Source of the DNA: CAZTDU01 sp050248795
Lineage (GTDB): Bacteria; Pseudomonadota; Gammaproteobacteria; Burkholderiales; SG8-39
Assembly (NCBI GenBank): GCA_050248795.1
Contig: JBFWRS010000008.1
Span: 1 to 64,000 of the forward strand
Reading direction: 5' to 3'
DNA length: 64,000 nt
The notes beneath the pieces are model-generated. The model did no database searches. It was not told the origin of the DNA and saw nothing but the letters and a program-made list of their open reading frames with translations. A program made the translations under genes and the position numbers. Below are positions 50,791-58,864 of the stretch, in pieces (the first letter of the stretch is position 1; each line of letters begins with the position of its first letter).

Positions 50791-51960
50791 CTAGCTGCGG
50801 CTCGCAGCCTGCCGCGCCGGCAGCGTCGTGGAGAGGAGCACGCCGATCACGTTGACCGCCGCGACGATCATCACCGCCGCGATGTAGCCCTGCGTGCGGT
50901 CGTAGAGCCAGCCGGCCAGCACCGGCAGCGTGATCGCCGCCGCGCACCAGGCGATGTAGATGCGGCTGGCGACGCGGCCGAAGGCGTTGCGGTGCCAGTA
51001 GCGCGCGATCCCGGCGGCGACGAAACCCGAGGAAAAGCCGTAGCCCATGCTGATCATCGCCAGCGCCGGCAACGCGATGAGCGGCCCCGGCCACAGCGTC
51101 AGCATCAGCGCGCCGGCCAGCGACCACAGGTGCGCGGCGATCGCCACGTGCGGCACGGCAAAGCGGTCGACCAGCCAGCCGCCGCCGATGCGCGCTGCGG
51201 CATTCGCGCCGACGATCAGCGTGGTGGCGCCGAGTGCGAGCGCAGTCCAGCCGCCGTAGGCCATGACGATGCCGGCGGCATGGCTCATCACCATCAGCCC
51301 GGCGGTGGCGGCAAGGAAGTGCACGCCCGCAAGGCGCAGGAACAGGCTCCACTGCGGGTCGTGCACCTGCCCCGCAGGGGCGCCGGCGTCATGCATGACG
51401 ACGCCGGCGCGGTGCAGCAGCGTTGCCGCCAGCGCCGCCGACAGGAACATGGTCGCCGCGATCGCCCACAGCGTGGGGCGCAGGCCGATCGCCTCGAGGC
51501 TCCAGCCGACCAGCGGCGCGGCAATCATCGCGCCCAGCGGAAACAGGCTCACCACGTAGCCGTTGGCGAGCCCGCTCGCGCCCGTCACGGCCTGGTTCAC
51601 GCCCTGCTGCACGATGATGAAGCCGACGCCGGCACCGAAGCCGTACAGCAGTCCGTAGCCGAGCGCGAACTGCATGAGGCCGCCCGCCGACGCGGTGAGC
51701 GCAAGCCCGGCCGTCGTGCACAGCCCGCAGAGCACCACCAGCGGCGCGGGGGCGATCGTGCGGTACAGGCGCGGCGCGAGGTTCATGCCCACGGTGAGGC
51801 TGATCGTCGCCAGCGCGAACACGGCGCTCATCTCGGCGCGCCCGGTGCCGAGCATCGCCTCCATGGGCTTCAGGAAAATGCTGAAGGCGTAGATGGTGCC
51901 GAACGGGATGTTCAGCGCCGTCGCCGCGGCAAGGGCGGCCACCGCGGGCGATAGGTGCAT
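50791..51960 (-). CDS. MFS transporter, OxlT-like
   Basis: A 389-residue, 12-span transporter. Marks are ALNIPFGTIYAFSIFLKPMEAMLGTGRAEMSAVFALATISL and a GLLYGFGAGVGFIIVQQGVNQ segment, similar to oxalate/formate and monocarboxylate MFS antiporters. It is divergent from the riboswitch-controlled receptor; the 349-bp gap contains the riboswitch. The substrate is probably a small carboxylate, by family. Confidence 0.85.
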   Translation of the reverse strand: MHLSPAVAALAAATALNIPFGTIYAFSIFLKPMEAMLGTGRAEMSAVFALATISLTVGMNLAPRLYRTIAPAPLVVLCGLCTTAGLALTASAGGLMQFALGYGLLYGFGAGVGFIIVQQGVNQAVTGASGLANGYVVSLFPLGAMIAAPLVGWSLEAIGLRPTLWAIAATMFLSAALAATLLHRAGVVMHDAGAPAGQVHDPQWSLFLRLAGVHFLAATAGLMVMSHAAGIVMAYGGWTALALGATTLIVGANAAARIGGGWLVDRFAVPHVAIAAHLWSLAGALMLTLWPGPLIALPALAMISMGYGFSSGFVAAGIARYWHRNAFGRVASRIYIAWCAAAITLPVLAGWLYDRTQGYIAAVMIVAAVNVIGVLLSTTLPARQAASRS

Positions 51961-52024
51961 GCACGATTATGCCGCCGGCGCGTTCCCGGCCGCGGGTACA
52001 GGTTCGCTATACTTCGCCTCGCCC

Positions 52025-52240
52025 AGTCGGTGCCCGCGCAGCCTTCCAGCCGCGCGGGTTAAACGGGAAGCAGGGATCGAAGGCCGCCGCAGTGGTGCAT
52101 CACGAATGCGGCCCCGACAACCTGAGCTGCCCCCGCAACGGTAAGCGCGACAGGCCGGATCACGCAGCCACTGTGGAGCCCCGCTCCATGGGAAGGCGAT
52201 CCGGCAGACCCCCGCGCCAGCCCGGAGACCGGCCGACGGG
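52025..52240 (+). ncRNA. Cobalamin (adenosylcobalamin-type) riboswitch
   Basis: All landmark sequences of the cobalamin class occur in order: GGTGCC near 52029, the conserved core CTGCCCCCGCAACGGTAAGC at 52127-52146, AGCCACTG at 52166-52173, GGGAAGGC near 52190-52197, and the B12 box AGCCCGGAGACCGGCC at 52219-52234. A tetraloop hairpin GGTTCC-gcga-GGAACC follows (52243-52258). The receptor ribosome site (GGGGAAGGG) lies about 40 nt later. Cobalamin binding should shut off translation or transcription of the receptor. A TATACT at 52008-52013 may be the promoter -10 element. Confidence 0.95.
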
Positions 52241-52309
52241 AGGGTTCCGCGAGGAACCGCGCGTAACGTTTGCCGGCTTGCGGGGACGCTAGCCGGGGAA
52301 GGGTCTGCC

Positions 52310-54397
52310 ATGTTCCGTCGTCCGTCGTCGCGCATCGCCTCCGCGCTTGCGCTCTGTCTTGTTTCCTCAACCGCATTCGCCCAGGCCCCGGCGGCTGAAG
52401 ACGCGCTGGTCGTCGAGGCGACACGCTTTCCGCAGTCCTCGGCCACGGTGCCCGCCAGCGTGTCGGTGATCCGCGCCGAGGACATCGCGCGCAGCGCCTC
52501 GCGCACGCTGCCCGAACTGCTGTCGGAGCAGGCGGGAATCACCGCACGCGACCTCTATGGCAACAACGCCGCCGCCGCGGGCGTCGACATGCGCGGCTTC
52601 GGCGTCACCGGCGCGCAGAACACGCTGATCCTGGTGGATGGCCAGCGCTACTCCGACATCGACCTGACGAACGTGCAATGGTCGGCGATCCCGCTATCGT
52701 CGGTCGAGCGCATCGAGATCCTGCGCGGCACCGGCGCGGTGCTCTACGGCGACGGCGCCAGCGCAGGCGTCATCAACATCATCACGCACTCGCCATTGAA
52801 GAAAGGCCGTGTCGCCGAGGCGCGGCTCGGCGCAGGCTCGTACAACACGCTCGAGGGCCATGTCGCGGCGGGCTACTCGACCGACACGTTCGGCATAAAC
52901 GCATCGATGTACGGCTACAGCTCGGACGGCTACCGCGCCAACAACCGCAACGAGCAGCAGAACAACTCGCTCGGCCTGCGCTGGACCGACAACGTGACGA
53001 CACTCGACCTGCGCGCAGGCACCGACCGCCGGGAGCTGCGGCTGCCCGGCGCGCGCCGCGTGCAGCCCTCGAGCGGCCTGGACGAATACCGCGCCGACCC
53101 GCGCGGCGCGCAGACGCCGCTCGACTACGCCAGCCGCGATGGCGTGCGCGCCGGCCTGACGCTGTCGCACCGCGTCGGCGACATCGACCTGTCGCTCGGC
53201 GCCGATTACCGCGCGAAGAACCAGCGCGCGTATTTCGACCAGGGCGGCTTCCCGGCCTCGCGCGGCGACGTGCTGGACATGACGACGCTGTCGCCGCGCG
53301 CACGCATCCCGTTCAGCACCGGGCCGCTGCGCCACAGCCTGACGCTGGGCGCCGACTGGCAGTCATGGCGCTACGACTCGCGCCGCAGCCCGCGGGTCGA
53401 GAACCTCGGACAGCCGGTGAACCGCGTGCGCGTGTCGCGCGACAACAGCGCGTTCTACCTGCAGGACGCGATCGACTTCGGCGACACGCACCTGCTGCTG
53501 GGCGCGCGCAGCGAGCGCGTGGATTACGACGCGCGCGACGCGCTGGATGCCACCGCGCCCGGCTTCGCCGCCAACACCGCGGCGCCTGCGGTCACGCGCA
53601 AGCAGCGCGAGCGCGCCTGGGAAGTGGCGCTGCGCCACGCGTTCAGCGAGCGCTGGTCGGGGTTCGCGCGCGCCGGCCGCAGCTTCCGCTTCGTCAACGT
53701 GGACGAGATCTACGAAACCGACGCCGCCTTCGCCGCGCAGTTCCAGTTGCTGCGGCCGCAGCACGCCGAGACGCGCGAGGCGGGCCTCGCCTGGCGCGGT
53801 GGCAGCGGCTCGCTGCGAGCCACGCTGTTTCGCACCGACGTCACCGACGAGATCCACCTCGACCCGTTCACCACCGGCGTGGGCAACACCAACCTGCCGC
53901 CGTCACGGCGGCAGGGACTGGAGCTGGACGCGCGCTGGCAGCTCACCACGGGGCTGCGCCTGACTGCCGGCTACACCTGGACCGACGCGCGTTTCCTGCA
54001 GGGCACGCTGCGCGGGGCGGCGACCGCGATCGGCACCAACCTGGACATCGGCGGCAGGCGCGTGCCGCTGGTGCCGGAGCACAAGCTGAATCTCGGCCTG
54101 GCGTGGGAGCTCACGCCGCAGACCCGCGTATCGGCGGCGCTGGCGATGGTCGGCCGCCAGTACATGGACAACGACGAGCCGAACACGCTGGGGGTGGACA
54201 TCCCGCGCTACACGGTCGCCGACTTCAAGTTCTCGCACGATCTTGGCTGGGGCCGGGTGTCGGTGGCGCTGAACAACGCCTTCAACGAGAAGTACTACAC
54301 CTACGCGGTGCGCAGCGCCTTCACCCGCGACCGCTACGCGGTGTACCCGCTGGCCGGACGTACGCTGTTCGCCGCCATCGAGGCGCGGCTGCCGTAG
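52310..54397 (+). CDS. btuB: TonB-dependent cobalamin/corrinoid receptor (BtuB-like)
   Basis: A 695-residue outer-membrane receptor. The signal peptide ends at STAFAQ; TonB-box-like EDALVVEATR follows. Plug features are RTLPELLSEQAGITARDLYGN, VDMRGFGVTGAQNTLILVDGQRYSD and VERIEILRGTGAVLYGDGASAGVINI. The C-terminal strand is RTLFAAIEARLP; a terminal aromatic residue is missing, which is unusual for barrel assembly. The cobalamin riboswitch directly upstream is the main reason to call it a corrinoid receptor. No btuCDF or cob genes are in the window, so inner-membrane transport must be encoded elsewhere. Confidence 0.9.
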   Translation: MFRRPSSRIASALALCLVSSTAFAQAPAAEDALVVEATRFPQSSATVPASVSVIRAEDIARSASRTLPELLSEQAGITARDLYGNNAAAAGVDMRGFGVTGAQNTLILVDGQRYSDIDLTNVQWSAIPLSSVERIEILRGTGAVLYGDGASAGVINIITHSPLKKGRVAEARLGAGSYNTLEGHVAAGYSTDTFGINASMYGYSSDGYRANNRNEQQNNSLGLRWTDNVTTLDLRAGTDRRELRLPGARRVQPSSGLDEYRADPRGAQTPLDYASRDGVRAGLTLSHRVGDIDLSLGADYRAKNQRAYFDQGGFPASRGDVLDMTTLSPRARIPFSTGPLRHSLTLGADWQSWRYDSRRSPRVENLGQPVNRVRVSRDNSAFYLQDAIDFGDTHLLLGARSERVDYDARDALDATAPGFAANTAAPAVTRKQRERAWEVALRHAFSERWSGFARAGRSFRFVNVDEIYETDAAFAAQFQLLRPQHAETREAGLAWRGGSGSLRATLFRTDVTDEIHLDPFTTGVGNTNLPPSRRQGLELDARWQLTTGLRLTAGYTWTDARFLQGTLRGAATAIGTNLDIGGRRVPLVPEHKLNLGLAWELTPQTRVSAALAMVGRQYMDNDEPNTLGVDIPRYTVADFKFSHDLGWGRVSVALNNAFNEKYYTYAVRSAFTRDRYAVYPLAGRTLFAAIEARLP

Positions 54398-54517
54398 CTG
54401 CTGGCGGGCGCCGCGGCAGGCCCGCATGCACCGGATCCCGGGACATCAGGATAACGAGGGCCGGCCAACGGCGTCGCGCGAGCGCAGGCGCACGAATCCC
54501 GGCTTTTCGTTTGTATA

Positions 54518-54531
54518 TTAGCAATCGCTAA
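54518..54531. promoter_or_regulatory. Inverted repeat upstream of the sulfite dehydrogenase gene
   Basis: TTAGC-aatc-GCTAA is a perfect 5-bp inverted repeat with a 4-bp spacer, 36 nt before the sulfite dehydrogenase ATG and within an AT-rich patch (TTTGTATATTAGC) that looks like a promoter. It could be an operator for a MarR- or LysR-like regulator. No such regulator is encoded nearby. Confidence 0.42.
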
Positions 54532-54567
54532 CTTAGAATCGATTCCGTCCATCCTGAGGAGGAACCC

Positions 54568-55764
54568 ATGAACACGACAGACATCGACCTTCGCCGCCGA
54601 CTGCTGCTGCAGGCAAGCGCCGGTGGCGCAGCCGCGGGCCTCGCCGGCCTGAGCCCGGCCGCGCTTGCACAAGGCAAGCCCCTGCCCGCGTTCGCATCCT
54701 GGAAGAACGCCGCCAGCGTCATCGTCCACAGCGCGAGCGGCATCGAGACCAAGCGCGACGCCTTCGGCACCAGCGGAATCACCGCCAGCGACATCCTCTT
54801 CGTGCGCAACAACCTCGGCGCGCCCAACGCGTCCATCGTCGCCAATGCCGATGCCTGGGAAGTGCAGATCGACGGCGTGGTCAATCCGCGCAAGTTCACG
54901 GTCGGCGAACTGAAGCGCATGGGCGTCGCCAGCGTGGCCATGGTGCTGCAGTGCTCTGGCAACGGCCGCGGCTTCTTCGCCCACAAGGCCTCCGGATCGC
55001 AGTGGAAGGTCGGTGCCGCCGGCAACGCGCTGTGGAGCGGCGTGCCAATGAAGGCGGTGGTGGATGCGCTCGGCGGCGTGCAGGGCGGCATGCGCTACAT
55101 GACCAGCACCGGCGGGGAGACGATCCCGGCCGGCGTGGAGGCGAAGAAGGTGATGGTCGAGCGCTCGGTACCCTGGACCGCGATGGAGAACGCAATCCTC
55201 GCCTGGGAACTGAACGGCGCGCCGATCCCGCTGGCGCACGGCGGCCCGCTGCGCGTGATCCTGCCCGGCTACTACGGCGTCAACAACATCAAGTACGTGA
55301 AGCGCGTTGCGTTCACCGCGACAGAGACCAGCGCCAACATCCAGGCCAGCGGCTATCGCGTGCGCGGCATCGGCACGAAGGGCGCGCCCTCACAGCCCTC
55401 GATGTGGGAAATGAACCTGAAGTCCTTCGTCACGCATCCCGGCAACCCGGGCGAGCGCCTGCCCGCGGGCATGACGCAGATCGCCGGCGTCGCCTTCTCG
55501 GGCACCAGCCCGGTGCGCGGCGTCGAGGTGTCCCTGGACGGTGGCAGTAGCTGGCAGATGGCGAGCTTCGTCGGTCCCGACCTCGGCCGCCATGCGTGGC
55601 GCCATTTCGTGCTGCCGGTGAACCTGTCGGCCGGCTCGTACGAGATCACCAGCCGGGCTACCGACGCCAACGGCGACGTACAGCCCGAACTGCGGGTGGA
55701 GAACGAGCGCGGCTATGCACACAACGGCTGGCGCGACCACGCCGTGAAGGTGACCGTCGGCTGA
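54568..55764 (+). CDS. Sulfite dehydrogenase, molybdenum subunit (SorA/SoxC-like)
   Basis: A 398-residue sulfite-oxidase-family enzyme. The N-terminus has a Tat-type signal (DLRRRLLLQASAGGAAAG), consistent with export of a folded Mo-cofactor protein. The Mo-binding Cys is Cys129 in VLQCSGNGRG. Other conserved parts are GGPLRVILPGYYGVNNIKYVKR and the C-terminal dimerisation domain (GVEVSLDGGSSWQ). The next gene encodes its cytochrome c with a 1-nt overlap. It probably oxidises sulfite to sulfate in the periplasm and passes electrons to that cytochrome. Confidence 0.92.
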   Translation: MNTTDIDLRRRLLLQASAGGAAAGLAGLSPAALAQGKPLPAFASWKNAASVIVHSASGIETKRDAFGTSGITASDILFVRNNLGAPNASIVANADAWEVQIDGVVNPRKFTVGELKRMGVASVAMVLQCSGNGRGFFAHKASGSQWKVGAAGNALWSGVPMKAVVDALGGVQGGMRYMTSTGGETIPAGVEAKKVMVERSVPWTAMENAILAWELNGAPIPLAHGGPLRVILPGYYGVNNIKYVKRVAFTATETSANIQASGYRVRGIGTKGAPSQPSMWEMNLKSFVTHPGNPGERLPAGMTQIAGVAFSGTSPVRGVEVSLDGGSSWQMASFVGPDLGRHAWRHFVLPVNLSAGSYEITSRATDANGDVQPELRVENERGYAHNGWRDHAVKVTVG

Positions 55765-56093
55765 TGCAGCGGCTCCTGCTTGCCGGCGCCGCGCTTGCCG
55801 CGGCCGCGCTGTCGGCGGCCCACGCCCAGGGCCCTTCTGCCAAGGCCCTGGAGCGCGGCAAGCAGGTGTTCACGCAGGCCGCGCAGCCCGCCTGCGCGGT
55901 CTGCCACACGCTGGAAGCGGCGGGTGCCGAGGGCACCATCGGCCCGTCGCTGGACGAGCTCAAGCCCGACGCCGCGCGCGTTCAGCAGGCGGTACTGAAG
56001 GGCCTGGGCGTCATGCCCCCCTTCGCCGGCAAGCTGTCGCCGGAGGATATCGAGGCGGTTTCACAGTACGTCGCCAAGTCGGTCGGCCGGTAA
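55764..56093 (+). CDS. Cytochrome c partner of sulfite dehydrogenase (SorB-like)
   Basis: A 109-residue monohaem cytochrome c. A signal peptide (ALAAAALSAAHAQ) precedes the haem motif Cys44-x-x-Cys47-His48 (CAVCH); the axial Met is probably Met84 (GVMPPFAG). The end LSPEDIEAVSQYVAKSVG is the class I C-terminal helix. Its ATG overlaps the TGA of the molybdenum subunit (TGATG), consistent with a SorAB-type complex. Confidence 0.93.
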   Translation: MQRLLLAGAALAAAALSAAHAQGPSAKALERGKQVFTQAAQPACAVCHTLEAAGAEGTIGPSLDELKPDAARVQQAVLKGLGVMPPFAGKLSPEDIEAVSQYVAKSVGR

Positions 56094-56136
56094 GCGCCGG
56101 GCGCGCACCAGGCGCATCGGCGTACCCTGATCACGC

Positions 56137-57015
56137 ATGGCATCGACCTGGGCCGCCGCGCTGGCGCTGGCAAGTTCGCTTTGCTTCGGCCTCGCGCTGG
56201 TCACCAGCCGCATCGGCCTGCGCTACTGCGATGCGCGCGCCGCCGCCGCGATCAGCGTGCCTTCGGCAACGCTGCTGTTCTATGTTGCCGCCCCCTTCGC
56301 GCTGGACGGCAAAGGCTTCGTCGTGCAGGCGCTGCTGTTGTTCGCACTGGTGGGCCTGTTCTTTCCCGCTCTGGTCACGCTGCTGACCTTCCGCTCCAAC
56401 GAGGAACTCGGGCCGACGATCACCGGTGCGGTGTCGTGTACCGCGCCGCTCTTTGCGCTGCTGTTCGCCGGCCTGATCCTGGGCGAGAAGATTCCCGCGC
56501 ATGCGGCGCTGGCCTGCGCCGGCATCGTCGCCGGCGTGGCGGTGCTGTCGTGGAAGCAGCATGCGGTGCGCCCGGGCTTCGTCGGCCGTTCGCTGTTGTG
56601 GCCAATCGCCGGCGCAGTCGTGCGCGGGCTCGCCCAGGTCGGCGCGAAGGCCGGGCTGCTGCTGTGGCCGAACCCGTTCGCAGCCGGGCTGATCGGCTAC
56701 ACCATGTCCTCCGCCACGGTGATCGGCGCCAACCGCCTCGGCCGCGCCGTGCGGCCTCGGGTAACGCGCCGCGGCATCGCCTGGATCGTTTTCACCGGCG
56801 TGCTCAACGGCGGCGCGGTGCTGCTGATGTACCTGGCGCTTGCCAGTGCGCCGGTGTCGCTGGTGGCGCCGGTGATCGCGACCTACCCGCTGAGCACCGC
56901 GCTGATCAGCGCCCTGGTGCTGCGCGAGGAGCCGCTGACGCGGCGCATGCTCGCCGGTGCGTCGATCACCGTTGCGGCAGTGATCTACCTGGTGGCCTCG
57001 AACCCCGGCGCCTGA
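56137..57015 (+). CDS. DMT-superfamily (EamA) transporter
   Basis: A 292-residue protein with ten predicted membrane spans in two EamA repeats: ALALASSLCFGLALVTSRIGLRY...LLGEKI and GIAWIVFTGVLNGGAVLLMYLALASAPVSLVAPVIATYPLSTALISALVLREEPLTRRMLAG. The latter is the standard end of each repeat. It is probably an exporter of a metabolite or amino acid. It follows the sulfite genes by 43 nt but has no evident functional link. Confidence 0.88.
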   Translation: MASTWAAALALASSLCFGLALVTSRIGLRYCDARAAAAISVPSATLLFYVAAPFALDGKGFVVQALLLFALVGLFFPALVTLLTFRSNEELGPTITGAVSCTAPLFALLFAGLILGEKIPAHAALACAGIVAGVAVLSWKQHAVRPGFVGRSLLWPIAGAVVRGLAQVGAKAGLLLWPNPFAAGLIGYTMSSATVIGANRLGRAVRPRVTRRGIAWIVFTGVLNGGAVLLMYLALASAPVSLVAPVIATYPLSTALISALVLREEPLTRRMLAGASITVAAVIYLVASNPGA

Positions 57016-57033
57016 GCGCCGCCTGCGCCGCGG

Positions 57034-57999
57034 CTACTTGGCGACGCTGATGTTCGCCTCCTTGATCACCTTCGCCCACTTCGCGATGTCGGAGGACAGC
57101 ATGTCCGCGAGCTTCGCCGGGCTGCCGCCGGCGGGTTCCATGCCCATGCCGGCGAGGCGCTCACGCAGGTCGGCCTGCGCCAGCACGGCACCGACCTCCC
57201 TGTTCAGGCGCTCGATCACGGCCGCCGGGGTTCCCGCCGGCGCGAACAGCGACACCCAGGTATTTGCATAGAAGCCGGGCAGCCCCGCCTCGTCGCTGGT
57301 CGGCACGTCGGGCAGGTTGGCATTGCGCGCGGGACCGGTGAGCACGATCGCGCGCAGCCGCCCGGACTTGATATGCGGCAGCGGCGTCGGGATCTGGTCG
57401 AACACGACCTGCACCTGCCCGCCGAGCAGCGCAGCGAACGCGCCGGAACTGCCCTTGTACGGCACGTGCAGGATGCGCGTGCCGGCGCGCTGGTTGAACA
57501 GTTCGCACGACAGGTGCCCGGTACTGCCCACGCTGGAGGATCCGCAGGACATGGTCGACGGATTGGCCTTGGCGTGGGCGATGAGCTCGGCCAGGGTTTT
57601 CACCGGCAGCTCTGCGTTGGCGACCAGCACGTTCGGCAGCATGGTCAGTGCCGCGACCGGCGCCAGGTCCTTCACCGGGTGGTAGTTCATGTTCGCGTAC
57701 AGCGTCGCGTTGACCGCGATGCCGCCCGCCGCGGCGAACAAGGTGTAGCCGTCCGGCGCGGACTTGGCGACGTAGGCGCCGGCGATATTGCTGCCTGCGC
57801 CGGGGCGGTTCTCCACCACCACCGGCTGCCCCAGCCGCGGCGACAGCCGCTCGGCGACCAGTCGCGCAGTGAGGTCGGTGCCGCCGCCCGGCGAATAGCC
57901 GACGATGATGTGCACCGGCCTGTCGGGATACGATTGCGCCGCTGCGGCAGCAGAGAACAGCGCGATGGCGAGCGTGCACAGGTTTCTGTACGGATTCAT
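57034..57999 (-). CDS. Bug-family (TctC-like) tripartite-transporter substrate-binding protein
   Basis: A 321-residue periplasmic binding protein with signal peptide (LCTLAIALFSAAAAAQ). The Bug hallmark is YPDRPVHIIVGYSPGGGTDLTARLVAERLSPRLGQPVVVENRPGAGSNIAGAYVAKSAPDGYTL, and LHVPYKGSSGAFAALLGGQVQVVFDQ follows. No tctA/tctB permease is nearby, typical of the many orphan Bug genes in Burkholderiales. It is divergent from a GntR gene and probably controlled by the operator at 58061-58096. Confidence 0.93.
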   Translation of the reverse strand: MNPYRNLCTLAIALFSAAAAAQSYPDRPVHIIVGYSPGGGTDLTARLVAERLSPRLGQPVVVENRPGAGSNIAGAYVAKSAPDGYTLFAAAGGIAVNATLYANMNYHPVKDLAPVAALTMLPNVLVANAELPVKTLAELIAHAKANPSTMSCGSSSVGSTGHLSCELFNQRAGTRILHVPYKGSSGAFAALLGGQVQVVFDQIPTPLPHIKSGRLRAIVLTGPARNANLPDVPTSDEAGLPGFYANTWVSLFAPAGTPAAVIERLNREVGAVLAQADLRERLAGMGMEPAGGSPAKLADMLSSDIAKWAKVIKEANISVAK

Positions 58000-58060
58000 G
58001 GTCCCCCTCCCAGGTTGCATGCCGTCCGCGGGCTGCGGGGCGGCGCGTTGGCGATAACGT

Positions 58061-58096
58061 ACTATAGGCTAGTCCTTTAGGCTATTGCGCTATAGT
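58061..58096. promoter_or_regulatory. Inverted-repeat operator between Bug and GntR genes
   Basis: Perfect 7-bp arms ACTATAG (58061-58067) and CTATAGT (58090-58096) flank 22 bp that also contain the direct repeat TAGGCTA twice (58065-58071 and 58078-58084). The patch is AT-rich in a GC-rich setting and lies midway in the divergent promoter region. It is the likely binding site of the adjacent GntR protein, controlling both itself and the Bug gene. Confidence 0.62.
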
Positions 58097-58127
58097 GCCT
58101 GCGAACCGCGTCCGCCCAGCGCCCGCC

Positions 58128-58853
58128 ATGCACCCGATATTTCGAGACAACTCGATCCCGCGCAACGTGCAGCTGGCGGACCTGTTCCGCCAGCGCATCG
58201 CGCGCGGCGTCTGGCCGCTGGGACACATGCTGCCCTCGCTGGACGAACTGGTGCAGGAGTTCAACGTCGCGCGGGTGACGGTGCGCCAGGCAATGACCCG
58301 GCTGGCGCGCGAAGGCATCGTGTCGCCGCAGCAGGGCCGCGGCACGCTGGTCACCGGCGGCGCGCAGGTGGACCGCTGGTTCAGCGTGCAGACCACGCTG
58401 GACGACCTGCACAAGGTGTACCTGGACACCAGACCCGAACTGCGCAACCTCGCCGAGGCGACCGGCATGCCGCAACTGACGGCGAAGGATGGCACGCCGG
58501 CGCCGGCCTATCGCTGGCTGCGACGCCTGCACGCGCGCGACGGCATTCCCTACTGCGTGATCTCGATCTACCTGGATGAGCGCATCTTCCGCCGCGAGCC
58601 GGCGCGCTTTCGCGAGGAGATCGTGATCAGCGTGCTGCGCGGCATGCGCGGCGTGAAGGTCGCCCGCGCACGCCAGACGCTGACCATCAACGCTGCGGAC
58701 GTCGAGGTCGCCGCGCACCTGCAGATCCCGGTCAATTCCCCGGTCGGCGAAGTGCGCAGGGTGTTCAACGACCCCAAAGGCGGCATCCTGTACCTCGCCG
58801 AAGTGACCTACCGCGGCGACTTCATACGCGTCGAGATGAACCTGCAGGTGTGA
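58128..58853 (+). CDS. GntR-family (HutC-type) transcriptional regulator
   Basis: A 241-residue regulator. The winged helix-turn-helix is NVQLADLFRQRIARGVWPLGHMLPSLDELVQEFNVARVTVRQAMTRLAREGIVSPQQGRGTLV. The UTRA ligand domain contains YRWLRRLHARDGIPYCVISIYLDERIFRR and YLAEVTYRGDFIRVEMNL. ATG 58128 is preferred because a GTG at 58095 would overlap the inverted-repeat operator. It lies 11 nt upstream of an enoyl-CoA hydratase gene, suggesting control of an acyl-CoA pathway whose substrate the Bug protein may bind. Confidence 0.9.
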   Translation: MHPIFRDNSIPRNVQLADLFRQRIARGVWPLGHMLPSLDELVQEFNVARVTVRQAMTRLAREGIVSPQQGRGTLVTGGAQVDRWFSVQTTLDDLHKVYLDTRPELRNLAEATGMPQLTAKDGTPAPAYRWLRRLHARDGIPYCVISIYLDERIFRREPARFREEIVISVLRGMRGVKVARARQTLTINAADVEVAAHLQIPVNSPVGEVRRVFNDPKGGILYLAEVTYRGDFIRVEMNLQV

Positions 58854-58864
58854 GAGGCCCACGG

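Noticed and set aside
50786..50805. GCGAGC/GCTCGC inverted repeat near the TfoX and MFS gene ends
   Set aside because: Six-base stem with an 8-nt loop inside the coding end of the MFS gene and no T-run; too weak to call a terminator.
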